This document shows, in pieces, positions 21,708 to 32,559 of a DNA stretch of 64,000 bases (positions are counted from its first letter, which is position 1; each line of letters begins with the position of its first letter). This DNA is from Variovorax sp. OK212. Its GTDB lineage: Bacteria > Pseudomonadota > Gammaproteobacteria > Burkholderiales > Burkholderiaceae_C. The notes under the pieces are model-generated. The model made no database searches. It was not told the DNA's origin and worked only from the letters and a program-made list of their open reading frames with translations. The translations under genes were made by a program, and so were the position numbers. Where the stretch lies: NCBI RefSeq assembly GCF_900112425.1, contig NZ_FOLP01000003.1, positions 434,001 to 498,000 on the forward strand, in the 5' to 3' direction.

Positions 21708-24700
21708 GCTGCGGCCTTTCCATTGATGAGGTGATGACTGGGGCTGGCCGTGTCGGGCACGTACCAGAAGGGCTGGCCGTCGACGTCGCGCGCCAGCACC
21801 GAGCCTTCTTCGGCGGGCTTGCGCAGGTCGAAGCCGGTGACGACCGCGGCGCGGCGCGGCAGGAAGCCGGATTCCTGCATCTCGGCGACCGACTCCTTGA
21901 AGGCGCGCTGGATGAAGGCGATGTCCTCGGCGCTGTGCGCGCTCGTGAGGAAGCAGGGGAAGTTGTCCAGGATGTGGATGCCGCGGCTGCGCATCATGGC
22001 GAACAGCAGGTCCTGCAGCGGGTGGTCCTCGAGCCAGCTCACGCGCCACAGCGAGGCGAAGTGGCGGATCTCGATGGGCGCGCCCACCTCCTTGCACCAG
22101 CCCGAGAGTTCCGCGGCCATGGCCGAGGTGTTGCCCGTGAGGCCGGCCTGCAGCGCGGGCCCGGCTTCCTTCAGGTGGGTGAGCGAGGCCTTGGCCGCGG
22201 CCAGCGCCAGCGGGTGGCGCACGAAGGTGCCGGCGAAGTAGGTCACGCCCACGCCCGGGATCGAGTCGTCGCCGTACTGCCAGGGGCCGCCGTCGAGCGC
22301 GTCCATGAACTCGCGCTTGCCGGCGATCACGCCCACCGGAAAGCCGCCGCCGATCACCTTGCCGTAGGTGGCCAGGTCGGCGCGCACGCCGAACAGCTCC
22401 TGCGCGCCGCCCAGCGCGGTACGAAAGCCCGTGATGACCTCGTCGAAGATCAGGCAGCAGCCGCTCTTGGCGGTGATGTCGCGCACTTCGTGCAGGAACT
22501 CGCGCGGCTGGAAGTCGGGCCGGCGGCTTTGCACCGGCTCGGCCAGCACGGCGGCCAGGTCGTCGGCGTTCTCGCGGATGAAGGCCAGCGCCTCGGGCGT
22601 GCCGTAGTCGAGCACGCGGATGTCGCCGAACATGCCGCTCATGACGCCCGGCGCGGCCGACAGGCCCTTGCCCGACTTGCCGGCGCGCACCAGAACTTCG
22701 TCGAAGGTGCCGTGGTAGGAGCCGGTGAACACCACCACCGTGCTGCGGCCGGTGACGGTGCGCGCGATGCGCAACGCGGCCATCACGGCCTCGGAGCCGG
22801 TGTTGCACAGGCCGGCGCGGTCGCTGCCGGTGAGCTCGCAGATCAGCGCCGTGACCTCGGCCGCCAGCGGATGCTGCGGGCCGATCTCGTAGCCTTCGTC
22901 GAGCTGCTTGCGCACGGCGTCCTGCACGAAGTCGGGCTGCCAGCCGAACATGTTCATGCCGAAGCCGTTGAGCACGTCGACGTACTCGTTGCCGTCGAGG
23001 TCCCACATCTTCGAGCCCTTGGAGCGCTCGATGACGATCTGGTAGGTGATCTCCTTGGTGATCGGGCGGAAGCCGTTGACCACGCGCGGGTCGGCCATGT
23101 GGGGGCGGTTGGACTCGGTGAACTGCTTGCTTTTCTGCGTGCGTTCCACGTAGCGCCGCATGAAGGCCGCGAGCCGCGCCTTCTGCCGGCCGCTGGGCTC
23201 GGCGGTGCGCTGCGTGTGGATGCGGGCGATGGCGCCGAAGGCCTTGGCCACGTCGTAGCGCACGGGCTGATGGGTGGCGGGTTCGTCGGCAGCGGGCGTG
23301 GCGGAGACCGCGGTTGCGGCTGGTGCGGTGGGTTCAGCCACCGGTTGCGCGGCTTGCGTGACCTGTGCGACCTGCGCGACAGGCATGGCCTGCAGCGTCA
23401 TGAGCGGCGCGGCCTGCGCGGCGCCCGACAGCAGGGCCAGCTGCTGGCGCATCAATTCCATCTGCTGCGAAATGAGCTGCGGAAGCGGGTCGCCGCCGCC
23501 GATGCCGGCTTGCATCGGCGCATACACCGGCATGGGCATGGCCACGGGCTGGTAGGCGGCGACGGCCTGCACGGGTGCGGGCATGGCCGCCGCGGTCACC
23601 GGCGCGGCGGCAGGTGCTGCAACCGGCGTGGCTTCAGGCGGCAGGCTTTCCCGCAGGAAGCCCGACAGCGCGTCGAAGCTGCGGTAGTTCTCCATCAGCT
23701 GGCGGAAGCTGAGGTTGACCTTGAAGTGCTTCTTGATCTGCGTGGCGGCCTGCGTGAGCGTGAGCGAGTCCAGTCCCAGCTCGCCGAAGGCGGCGTGTCC
23801 TTCCGCCTGCGCCATGTCGAGGCCGGAGATGTCCTCGAACAAGGTGCGCAGGCGCGCATCCACGTTGGAGGCGGGGGGAGGAAGAGGCGAGGGCGTTGCA
23901 GCGGTCACGGTCGGCTCCAGGGCGGTAGGTGAAACAAGGAAGACAGGTGAAGGGGCCGGGGCTGCGACGGGCGCGGTCTCGGTGGCGATGGGGGGGACGG
24001 TGGCGATGTCGACCCAGAAGCGCTTGCGCTCGAACGGCGTGGTGGGCAGCTGCACGCGTTGCGCGCCGGTGCGCGACACGAGCCGCGAGAGCTCGACGTC
24101 GGCGCCGCAGGTCCAGAGGCGGCCCAGCGCCAGGTGCAGGGTGCGGGCCTCGTCGGCGGGGTCGCCCTGCAGCAGCGGCACCACAGCGGTTGCGCCGTGC
24201 TGGCGCACCAGCGTCGAGAGCATGTTGCGGGGGCCGGCTTCGACGAACAGCGGGTTGGCCACCTGCGCCATCGCGCAGCGCACGGCCGGCGAGAAGTGCA
24301 CGGTGCCGCGCAGGTGCTGGGCCCAGTAGGTGGCGCTGGTGGCCTCGGCGCCTTCGAGCAGGCGGCCGGTCATGGTCGAGAAGATGGGCGTGTACGGTGC
24401 GTGCAGTTCGACCTGCCGCACCAGCGCCTCGAAGGGCGCGACGGCGCCGTCCATCATGGCGGAGTGGAAGGCGTGCGAGGTCTGCAGCGCGCGCGCCGGA
24501 ATGCCGTCGGCCTCGAGCGCGGCCTGCAGCGCGGCAATGGCGTCGAAGGGGCCGGCGGCCACGCAGGCGGTGGGGCCGTTCTCGGCGGCCAGCGACAGCT
24601 GCGGACCGAAGCGGTCGAGCCTGTCCAGCAGCTCGGCCGCACCCAGGCGCACCGACAGCATGGCGCCGGCCGGCTGGGCCTGCATGAGCGCGCCGCGCCG

Positions 24701-27700
24701 GGCGACGAGCCTGGCGGCGTCTTCGAGACGCATCACGCCGGCCAGCACGGCCGCCACGAACTCGCCCACGCTGTGGCCGATCAGCGCCTGCGGGCGCGCA
24801 CCGAGCGACAGCACGCGGCGGGCCAGCGCGTATTCGAGCGCGAAGATGGCCGGCTGCGTGGCGGCGGTGGGCGCCAGCGATTGCGGGTCGTCCGAGAGCA
24901 TGCGCGCGCGCAGGTCGAAGTCGACCGCGCCTTCGAAGGCGGCCATGCAGTCGTCGAAGGCGGCGGCGAACACCGGGTCGGCGGCGTGCATGTGCTTGCC
25001 CATGCCCGCGTACTGCGCGCCCTGGCCGGGGAACATCAGCACCATCTGCGGTGCGCGTGCGGCTGTGCGGCCGCTGGCGCGCCAGGGCGAGTCGGCATTG
25101 CGCAGCGCGGCCGAGGCATCGGCCGCGCTGCCGGCGACCACCACGCGGCGGAAGGCGTGCGCCTTGCGGCCCACGGCCAGCGTGTGGGCCACGTCGGCCA
25201 GCGGCAGGCCGGCTTGCGCGTCGAGGTGCGCGGCGAGCTGCTCGCAGGCCACGGCCAACGCAGCCTCCGAGCGGCCCGACAGCGACAGCACCTGTTCGCC
25301 GGCCGCGAGGGGCGAGGCCGGCCGAGGCGGTGCCTCCTCGACGATGACATGCGCGTTGGTGCCGCCCACGCCGAACGAACTCACACCCGCGCGGCGCGGC
25401 AGGTCGGCGCGCGGCCAGGGTTGCAGTTCGCTGTTGACGTGGAACGGCGTGCGCGCGAAGTCGATCGACGGGTTCGGCGAGCTGAAGTGCACTGTCGGCG
25501 GAATCACTTCGTGGTGCAGCGCCAGTGCCGTCTTGATGAGCCCGGCCGCGCCCGCGGCGGTGACCATGTGGCCCACGTTGCTCTTGAGCGAGCCGAGCGT
25601 GCAGTAGTCGAGCGCGTCGGTGTGCTCGGCATAGGCCACGGCCAGCGCCTCGACCTCGATGGGGTCGCCCATGGGCGTGGCCGTGCCGTGCGCTTCCACG
25701 TAGGAGATGCTGCGCGCGTCGACGCCGGCCGCCGCCAGCGCGGCGCGGATCACCGCGGCCTGGCCGTCGACGCTGGGCGCCGTGAAGCTGGCCTTGGCGC
25801 CGCCGTCGTTGTTCACCGCGGCGCTGCGCAGCACGGCGTAGATGGTGTCGCCGTCGGCCTGCGCGTCGGCCAGGCGCTTGAGCAGCACCACGGCCGCGCC
25901 GTCGCTGAACACGGTGCCCTGGGCTTGCGCGTCGAAGCTGCGCGTGTGGCCGTCGGGCGAGAGCATCGAGCCCTCGTTGTAGAGATAGCCGCTGCGCGGC
26001 GGGCAGGTGACCGAGGCGCCGCCGGCCAGCGCCATGTAGCACTGGCCCGTGCGCAGCGCATGGAAGGCGTGGGCCACGGCCACCAGCGAGGTCGAGCAGG
26101 CCGTGTGCACGCTGACGGCGGGGCCGGTCAGGTTGAGCCGGTTGGCCACGCGCGTGGTGATGTAGTCCTTCTCGTTGGCCAGCATCACCTGGAACTCGCC
26201 CACGGGCTCCACCAGGTCGGGCCGGGTGCTCACATGGCGCTGGAAGTAGGTGGCGTTGTACATGCCGGCGTACACGCCGACCGGGCCCGGCGCGGCGTCG
26301 GGCACGTAGCCCGCGCGTTCGAGGCACTCCCAGCAGATCTCCAGGAACACGCGCTGCTGCGGGTCCATGAGCTGCGCCTCTTTCGGGCCGATGCCGAAGA
26401 AGGCGGCGTCGAAGTCTTCGATGCCGTCGATCACGCCGCGTGCGCGCACGTACGACGGGTCGCTGCGCAGCGCCTGGCTGACGCCCGCGTCGAGCGTGGC
26501 GTCGTCGAAGAAGGTGATGGTGTCGCGCCCGGCGACGAGGTTGCGCCAGAACTGCTCGACATCGGCGGCGCCCGGAAAGCGGCCGGCGGTGCCGACCAGG
26601 GCCACGGCATCGTCATCGATGCCGGACCTTGGCGAAGAAGGGGCCGCCGCGACCGGTCGTGCTTGCGTACCGGTCGCAGCGGCCGTGGCGGGCAGATCGC
26701 CCGCCGGCTGCATCCGCGCACCCATTGCTTTTGGCGTGGGATTGCGGAAAAAAAGATTGGTCGACAGCTGCAGCCCGGTGCCGCGCTGCAGCTCGGCGAG
26801 CACCTGCAGCACCAGCAGCGAGTCGCCGCCGAGGTCAAAGAAGTTGTCGTTGCGCCCGACCTTGTCGATGCGCAGCGCATGCGCGAAGGCGTCGCACACC
26901 TGCTGCTCGAGGGCGTCGTGCGCTTCCTCGAAAGGCTGGGCCAGTTCGGGGCGTTCGCCGGCCGGTTCGGGCAGGGCCTTGCGGTCGAGCTTGCCGTTGG
27001 GCGTGACCGGCAGCTGGGCGAGCCACACCTGCGCGGTCGGCACCAGGGCGGCGGGCAGGCGCGTGGCAAGGTGCGCGCGCAGGGCGTCCCACGCGACCTG
27101 CTGCGTGCGTGCGACGAGGTACGCCACCAGGCGCAGCTGGCCGCTGGCGTCGGGCCGCGCGAGCACGGCGCACGACTGCACCGCAGGGTGCGCCAGGATG
27201 GCGGCCTCGACCTCGCCGGTCTCGATGCGATGGCCGTGGATCTTCACCTGGCCGTCGCGCCGTCCGATGAACTCGAGCGTGCCGTCGGGCAGCCAGCGCG
27301 CGAGGTCGCCGGTGCGGTAGAGCCGGTCGTCCGGACCGCCGAAGGGGTCGGGCACGAAGCGTTCGGCGCTCAGCGCGGGTTGGCGCAGGTAGCCGCGCGC
27401 CAGGCCGTGGCCGCCGATGCAGAGCTCGCCGACGAAACCGGCCGGCAGCAGCGCCATCGACGGGCTCAGCACGCGCAGCACGGTGTCCTTGATGGGGCGG
27501 CCCAGCGGCACCGAACGCAGGTCGTCGGGCAGGGGAGAAGGAATGCGGTGCGTGGCCGCGAAGGTGGTGCACTCGGTCGGGCCGTAGCCGTTGCTGAGCG
27601 TGAGCTTCGGCAGTGCCGCCTGCGCGCGCCGCACATGCGGCACCGACAGCGCCTCGCCGCCGGTGAACAGGTGGCGCAGGCCGGCCAGGTGGGCCGGGTC

Positions 27701-29104
27701 GTCGTCGACCACGGCGTTGAACAGCGCGGCCGTGAGCCATGCGGTGTGCACGTCGTGGCGCGCGATGGTGCGGGCCAGGCCGGCGCCGGTGGGCACGCGC
27801 TCGTCGTGGATCACGCAGCAGCCGCCGTTGAGCAGCGGGCCCCAGACCTCGAGCGTGGCCGCGTCGAAGGCGAGCGGCGCCGCATGCAGCACCGCGCGGC
27901 CCGCGGCGAGTTCGACATAGTCCACGCCGGCCACGAGCCGCAGGATCGACCGGTGGCAGATCTCGATGCCCTTGGGCGTGCCCGTGGAGCCCGAGGTGTA
28001 CATCACATAGGCGACCGATTCGCCGTCGACGGACGGCGGATTCCAAGAACTGCGATCTGCCTTGTCGGCATATTCGTCGAGCAGCAATACCGCGTGTTTC
28101 GGCGGCACGAGATGGTGGTGCGCCTGCTCGGTCAGCACGTGGTGCGCATGCGTTTCGCCGAGCATGTAGGCGATGCGCTCCGACGGGAAATCGGTCGGCA
28201 CCGGCACGTAGGCGGCGCCCGCTTTCAGGATGCCGAGCATCGCGACGACGGCGGCCATCGAGCGGTCGAGCAGCAGGCCGACGCTGTCGCCGCCGCGAAC
28301 GCCCAGGCGCTGCAGGCGGTGTGCGAGTTCGTCGGAGCGCTGGTCGAGCTCCGCGTAGCTCATGCGCAGTTCGCCTTCGGCGACGGCGGTGGCTTCCGGC
28401 GCAGCCTGCGCCTGCCGGCGGAACAGGCCGGTGACGGTGAGCGAACGGTCCAGCGGCGACACGGCGGTGTTCCATGCGGCGAGCTGGGTGTCGCTGTCGG
28501 CGCGGGGCAGGGTGCGGATGTCGCCGAGCGCGGCATCGGGGCGCGCGAGCAGGTCGGCGGCGGTGTCGGCGATGGCTGCGAGCAGCGTGTCGAGCGCGGC
28601 GGCGTCCAGCAGGCTGACCGCACTGTCTATATGCAGGCATGCGCTGGGGGCGTCGAAGCGCAGGCGCAGGGCGGCGTCGGCGCCGTAGGCGGTGTCGATG
28701 TCCTGGCGCAGCCAGAGCACGTCGGGGCGCTGCGTGGACAGCGGCGCTTCCGCCGACACGCGGCGGGCCTGGTCCAGTTCCGCGAGCCAGTCACCGGCGG
28801 CCCGGGTCGCGTCGTAGGCGGCGGTGGTCGACAGGCGCTGCGTGCGGCCATGAGATGCGTTCGGGCTGAGCGAGGCTTCTTCCAACGTCGGCCAGAGGGT
28901 TCCGAGCCAGCGCGACTGCAGCAGCAGCCACGCGCCGGCGAAGGGGGTGTCGGGCAGCAGGTGGGGGGCGGCGGCGAGCCCCTTGGGCAGGTTGCTCGTG
29001 TGCCGGGCGTTCGGCGAATCCGGGTGGGCGCGCGGCACGAACAGGTCTCCCAGGAGCAGGTCGGGGGCTGAAACGCGCGACGGCAAAACAGTTTGAATTT
29101 CCAT
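21704..29104 (-). CDS. Hybrid NRPS/PKS/aminotransferase megasynthase, A-T-KS-AT-ACP-AMT
   Basis: A 2466-aa protein. Residues ~1-230 look like a truncated condensation-type remnant without HHxxxDG. Then follow an A domain (YTSGSTGTPKG ~369) and a carrier (DNFFDLGGDSLLVLQ ~760). The KS has active-site VHTACSTSL ~1002 and His in HGTATPMGDP ~1138 and KSNVGHM ~1177. The AT has GHSVGEF ~1444, and HAFHS near 1543 predicts malonyl-CoA. The ACP has LGLDSLTLTQ ~1778. After an Ala/Pro-rich linker comes a PLP aminotransferase of glutamate-1-semialdehyde type (FDEVITGFR, Lys in TYGKVIGGGFPVG ~2247). With no KR, the beta-keto group should be transaminated to a beta-amino acid. The A-domain code reads D-A-L-W-F-G-G-T-F-K, close to published Val-type codes. 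The ATG at 29104 has only a weak ribosome site. Confidence 0.94.
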
Positions 29105-29661
29105 GTAAATACCCGGATACGCAATACGATGGAATTAATTGAATGCGCGAAGATATCGCCCAATCAATTGGCGTTCTGAAACGGTCTTCTTTCTTTTTCT
29201 TGACTCGATCCTAGGAGGTTTGAGACGGCCAAAGTGTGGTCTTAAGGCCTAGGTTACATTCAGACAAGGTTATTTCGAAAACGTACTACCCGAACTGTCC
29301 AGTTCGAGGTAACTGATGCGTGGTTTGGAGGTTCCGAGGGGCTGCGCCAGCTGTCCAGAGGCACCGGAATGCGCTCCCGAACCGGGGTACTCATGGGGAG
29401 ATGCACAGGGGAGACCGCGGGAAAACCAGCGCACCAGATGGTTCGCGCGGATAACCGGATCGGTGCATACATTTCACTGGGGAGCGATGCGTAAAACGCA
29501 CCGCTGCGGCGCTCGCATCAGGAAACATTGACCGGATTTGGTGCTGTTATCAATTCGCCGGTTCTGTAACTGAATAAAAAATCGCTGTACAAAACCTAAA
29601 AATAGCCAAAACTCCGAATTCATTCAAAGCAATCGAGAATCAATCTTCATGAGGGCTAAAA
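29105..29661. promoter_or_regulatory. Divergent control region between EPS/NRPS operon and methyltransferase
   Basis: A 557-bp stretch without a convincing gene, noticeably richer in A/T than its flanks, especially 29101-29160 and 29535-29665. It must hold the promoter of the ~29-kb minus-strand operon and that of the plus-strand methyltransferase. A perfect 7-bp-arm inverted repeat lies at 29291-29306, and CTAGG occurs twice (about 29211 and 29249). I could not pick -35/-10 boxes with confidence, nor find an ops/JUMPstart element. A 70-codon minus-strand reading frame here shows no family features. Confidence 0.6.
29291..29306. promoter_or_regulatory. Perfect inverted repeat, candidate operator
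   Basis: CGAACTG-TC-CAGTTCG, two 7-bp arms around a 2-bp spacer. It sits 187 bp upstream of the megasynthase start and 355 bp upstream of the methyltransferase start, where a regulator could act on either direction. There is no T-run beside it, so a terminator is unlikely. The binding protein is unknown; no regulator gene adjoins. Confidence 0.4.
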
Positions 29662-30549
29662 ATGTTAAGCGACATCCTATTACCAGGTGTAGTTCTCAGG
29701 CCCCGTGATCTCTACTTCGAGGCGGAAATACCGAATATCTCGAAAGGACTGGAGGCCAATGCCACGTATTTCGGCAATGCCGGGTGGGCCCAGGAGTACC
29801 TGGACTTCTGCCACCGCGACGCGCACTTCCGAAGCCGGTGGCTCGCCGCGGGCGGGGACTGGACCGGCAAGGTCGTCATCGACCTGGGCTGTGGCCCCGG
29901 CAATGTGTTCGCCACGCTGGGCGGCAAGCCCGAGCTGCTGGTGGGTGTCGACGTGGCCGCGGGGTCGCTGGAGCTGGCTTCGCGGCTCGGCTACACGGCG
30001 GTGCTGGCCGACGCGGCGCACACGCCGTTCAACTCGGGCGTGGCCGACATCGTGGTGATCAATGCCTCGCTGCACCACTGCGACGACATGGACGCGGTGC
30101 TGCGGGAGGGCGCGCGGCTGGTGAAGCCCTACGGCGTGCTCATCACCGACCACGACCCGCAGCTCACGGCCTGGGACTACAAGGGCCTGGCCAAATTCCT
30201 CTGGGATGCGCGGCTGTGGGTCTACCGCATGACGCGGCACGGCTTCCACAAGTCGGGCAGCCAGCAGTCGTGGGGCCTGCGCACCGAGATTCACCACCGG
30301 CCCGGCGACGGCGTGACGAAGGAGTTCTTCCAGCACACGCTGGAACCGCTGGGCTTCGAGGTCAGCGTGCATCCGCACAACCACCAGATCGGCGCCGATG
30401 CGCTGCGAGGCCACGTCGGCCCGGCGCAATGGAAGTACCGCATGGGCAACGCGCTGTCGGGCCGCGACCCGGCGGCGCCCGCCAGCGCGCTGTCGCTGAT
30501 GTGCATCGCCCGGCGCGGGCCGCAAGAAGGAGCCGCCGCGATGATGTGA
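29662..30549 (+). CDS. SAM-dependent methyltransferase (class I)
   Basis: A 295-aa soluble methyltransferase. Motif I VVIDLGCGPGNVFATLGG lies near residue 72, followed by the acidic strand end LLVGVDVAAGSLELA, ADAAHTPF and the post-II/III block DIVVINASLHHCDDMDAVLR. These match the UbiE/Methyltransf_11 family. The C-terminal region (DYKGLAKFLWDARLWVYRMT, HNHQIGADALRG) is substrate-specific and unrecognised. ATG 29662 is preceded by GAGGG at good spacing. It is divergent from the NRPS/EPS operon and shares its control region, so methylation of the peptide or sugar product is possible but unproven. Confidence 0.85.
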   Translation: MLSDILLPGVVLRPRDLYFEAEIPNISKGLEANATYFGNAGWAQEYLDFCHRDAHFRSRWLAAGGDWTGKVVIDLGCGPGNVFATLGGKPELLVGVDVAAGSLELASRLGYTAVLADAAHTPFNSGVADIVVINASLHHCDDMDAVLREGARLVKPYGVLITDHDPQLTAWDYKGLAKFLWDARLWVYRMTRHGFHKSGSQQSWGLRTEIHHRPGDGVTKEFFQHTLEPLGFEVSVHPHNHQIGADALRGHVGPAQWKYRMGNALSGRDPAAPASALSLMCIARRGPQEGAAAMM

Positions 30550-30650
30550 GGTTTCGGCGGGCCGGCGACTGCTGGTAGCCTCTGCGGATTATTCGAACGC
30601 GCCCCGGCGACGGGGACGCGCCATCAGGTAATCCAGGAAGGACTCCCGCA

Positions 30651-31424
30651 GTGGTTGTGACAGTCAGGACAGGCCGAGCAGGCCCAGAAGGCAGGGCAGG
30701 CAGAGGTTGGCGCGCGTGCATCGCGCTCGTGGCGGCAGTGATGGTGGCGGCGTGCTCGACCTCGCCGAAGATGCCCGTGGCAGGCCCCGGCGAGTACGTG
30801 GTGCAGCCCGGCGACACGCTCTACCGCATCGCATCGAAGACCGGCCGCTCGACCGGCGACATCGCCCGCTGGAGCAACCTGCAGGACCCCGACAAGCTCG
30901 AGGCGGGGCAGGTGCTTCGCATTGCGCCGCCGGGCGGCGCAACGGCCTCGGCGCCACCCGATGCTTCGCCGCCGCCCCGGAGCGCAAGCGCCGAGCGCGC
31001 AAGGCCGCCGAGGAACCGCGAGGCCCGCGACCCCGAGCCGGCCACGCCGCCCGCATCGCGCCGCAGCGACTGGGGCTGGCCCGCGCCGGGCCAGGTGATC
31101 GCGGGCTTCAACGGCGGCAGCAACAAGGGCGTCGACATCGCGGCCAATCCGGGCGACCCGGTGGTGTCGATGGGCGCGGGCAAGGTGGCCGTGACCGAGA
31201 TGCTGCGCGGCTACGGCAGCGTGGTCATGATCGACCACGGCGGCTCGTACATGTCGGTCTACACCAATCTGCACACGGTGCAGGTCAAGCAGGGGCAGCG
31301 CGTGGAGCGCGGCCAGAAGATCGCCGACCTTGGCGGCGGCGACAGCGGGCGCAGCAAGCTGCACTTCGAGATCCGCTACCGCGGCAACGCGGTCGACCCG
31401 CGCCAGTACCTGACCGCGCGCTGA
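30651..31424 (+). CDS. LysM and M23-domain lipoprotein of NlpD type, zinc ligands lost
   Basis: A 257-aa envelope protein. GTG 30651 has AAGGA 8 nt upstream. A signal segment (ACIALVAAVMVAACS) ends in a lipobox-like AAC near residue 35. A LysM domain follows (YVVQPGDTLYRIASKTGRS), then a Pro/Ser/Arg-rich linker, then a C-terminal M23 fold (GWPAPGQVIAGFNGGSNKGVDIAA ending LHFEIRYRGNAVDP). Active M23 enzymes have HxxxD and HxH. Here the first His is Asn (NKGVD) and the HxH reads KLH, so catalysis is unlikely. NlpD and EnvC-type proteins are likewise inactive and activate amidases at the septum. That role is inferred. Confidence 0.85.
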   Translation: MVVTVRTGRAGPEGRAGRGWRACIALVAAVMVAACSTSPKMPVAGPGEYVVQPGDTLYRIASKTGRSTGDIARWSNLQDPDKLEAGQVLRIAPPGGATASAPPDASPPPRSASAERARPPRNREARDPEPATPPASRRSDWGWPAPGQVIAGFNGGSNKGVDIAANPGDPVVSMGAGKVAVTEMLRGYGSVVMIDHGGSYMSVYTNLHTVQVKQGQRVERGQKIADLGGGDSGRSKLHFEIRYRGNAVDPRQYLTAR

Positions 31425-31535
31425 CTTTCTCGGCCGATCGGCGCTCTATCTGGCGAAAGGCATCCCCCGAATTGGTGATATCGCCGCGCCCTCGAAATGC
31501 GCAGACTCGCCCCCTGTTCTCAGGAAGGGGCGTTC

Positions 31536-31718
31536 ATGGAACTCATGGATTGGATGTTGGTTGCGGTCGGCATCGCATTGGCGCTGGCGACGCAATGGTT
31601 TCTGCTGGCGCAGTTCAGCCGCGACTGGAAGCCGATGCGCGACCAGATCGCCGAACAGGTGACGCAATCGGCTGCCCTGGTCGAAGAGTGCGCGTCGGGC
31701 TTCGTTCCGAAAGCCTAG
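31536..31718 (+). CDS. Small single-pass membrane protein, function unknown
   Basis: A 60-aa protein starting at ATG 31536 (AGGAAGGGG about 6 nt upstream), reading MELMDWMLVAVGIALALATQ. One membrane helix occupies residues ~6-28, followed by a charged tail (FSRDWKPMRDQIAEQVTQSA). A longer reading from 31497 has no ribosome site. It ends 4 bp before the convergent enoyl-CoA hydratase stop. I recognise no family. The reading frame, start signal and hydrophobic pattern suggest it is real. Confidence 0.55.
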   Translation: MELMDWMLVAVGIALALATQWFLLAQFSRDWKPMRDQIAEQVTQSAALVEECASGFVPKA

Positions 31719-31722
31719 GCGC

Positions 31723-32559
31723 TCAGCGCCCCTGCCACGCAGGCGGGCGCCCGGCCTCGAAGGCGTCGACGCCTTCCCTGAAATCCCTGCTGCCGTAGCA
31801 CCGCCGCACCAGGTCATCGGTGTCGGGCGCGCCCTGGGCCGTGCCGCGGCGCAGCGCCTCCTTGGCAGCGGCCTGCGTCACCGGTGCCAGCGCTCCCAGC
31901 CGCGCGCACAGCGCGCTCACCGCCGCATCGAGTTCTTCTGCCGCGCAGACCTGTTCGAGGAAGCCGCAGGCGAGCGCTTCGTCCGCGCCGATGATCTGCG
32001 CGAGCAGCAGCATGCGCCGCACCGGCTGCAGCCCCCACGCGGCGCGCAGCCGCGCGAAGTTCAGCGACGACAGCGTGTTGCCCAGCGTGCGCGCAATCGG
32101 CACGCCGAAACGCGCACCCGGCGTGCCGATGCGAAAGTCGCAGGCCGTCGCAATGGCCAGCCCGCCGCCCACGGCCCAGCCGTCGACGACCGCCAGCGTG
32201 GGCATCGGCAGTTGCTCGACGAGGCCGATGCCCGCGTCGATGCGCCGCTCGTAGGCCACGCCGTCATCGCCGCCTTCGAAGGGCTTGAACTGCGCGATGT
32301 CGGTGCCCGCAACGAAGGCCTGGCCGCCCGCGCCGCGCATCACCACCACGCGCACCTCGGCGGCGCGCGAGGCGAGCGCCTCGCAGTGCGCCGCCAGCTG
32401 CTCGTACATCGCCCAGGTCATCGCGTTGCGCGCGGCGGGGCGATCGAAGGTCAGCGTGGCGATGGGGCCCGCGACGGTGAGTGAAACGTGTCCCTCGCCG
32501 TTCGCCGGCGAAGTGCCTCCCTCGCCGCGTGCCGGTGAATTGCGTCCTTCGCCGCTCAT
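31723..32559 (-). CDS. Enoyl-CoA hydratase/isomerase family protein
   Basis: A 278-aa crotonase-fold enzyme, probably hydrating or isomerising an acyl-CoA produced by the neighbouring CoA-transferase. The core shows PIATLTFDRPAARNAMTWAM, the first oxyanion segment GQAFVAGTDIAQF and the second, DGWAVGGGLAIATACDFRIG, with GVPIARTLGNTLS behind. The C-terminus has REGVDAFEAGRPPAWQGR as in family members. ATG 32559 overlaps the CoA-transferase stop (ATGA). The first 27 residues are three 9-aa near-repeats (xxGEGxxSP), encoded by a 27-bp tandem repeat at 32492-32554, and are outside the family core. Substrate is not evident. Confidence 0.9.
   Translation of the reverse strand: MSGEGRNSPARGEGGTSPANGEGHVSLTVAGPIATLTFDRPAARNAMTWAMYEQLAAHCEALASRAAEVRVVVMRGAGGQAFVAGTDIAQFKPFEGGDDGVAYERRIDAGIGLVEQLPMPTLAVVDGWAVGGGLAIATACDFRIGTPGARFGVPIARTLGNTLSSLNFARLRAAWGLQPVRRMLLLAQIIGADEALACGFLEQVCAAEELDAAVSALCARLGALAPVTQAAAKEALRRGTAQGAPDTDDLVRRCYGSRDFREGVDAFEAGRPPAWQGR

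Noticed and set aside
24059..29071. A 1670-codon open frame on the plus strand opposite the megasynthase
   Set aside because: Antisense shadow of a GC-rich gene: His/Arg/Gln/Val-biased composition, no motifs, while the minus strand has complete A, KS, AT, ACP and AMT signatures.
29260..29472. A 70-codon minus-strand frame in the divergent control region
   Set aside because: No ribosome site, no family features, overlaps the inverted repeat; more likely non-coding leader.
29535..29661. Possible sigma-70 promoter (TTGACC near 29528) for the methyltransferase
   Set aside because: No acceptable -10 box at 16-18 bp spacing, so I do not call it.
29105..29661. JUMPstart/ops element for RfaH at the EPS operon leader
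   Set aside because: No GGCGGTAGC-like core was seen on either strand.
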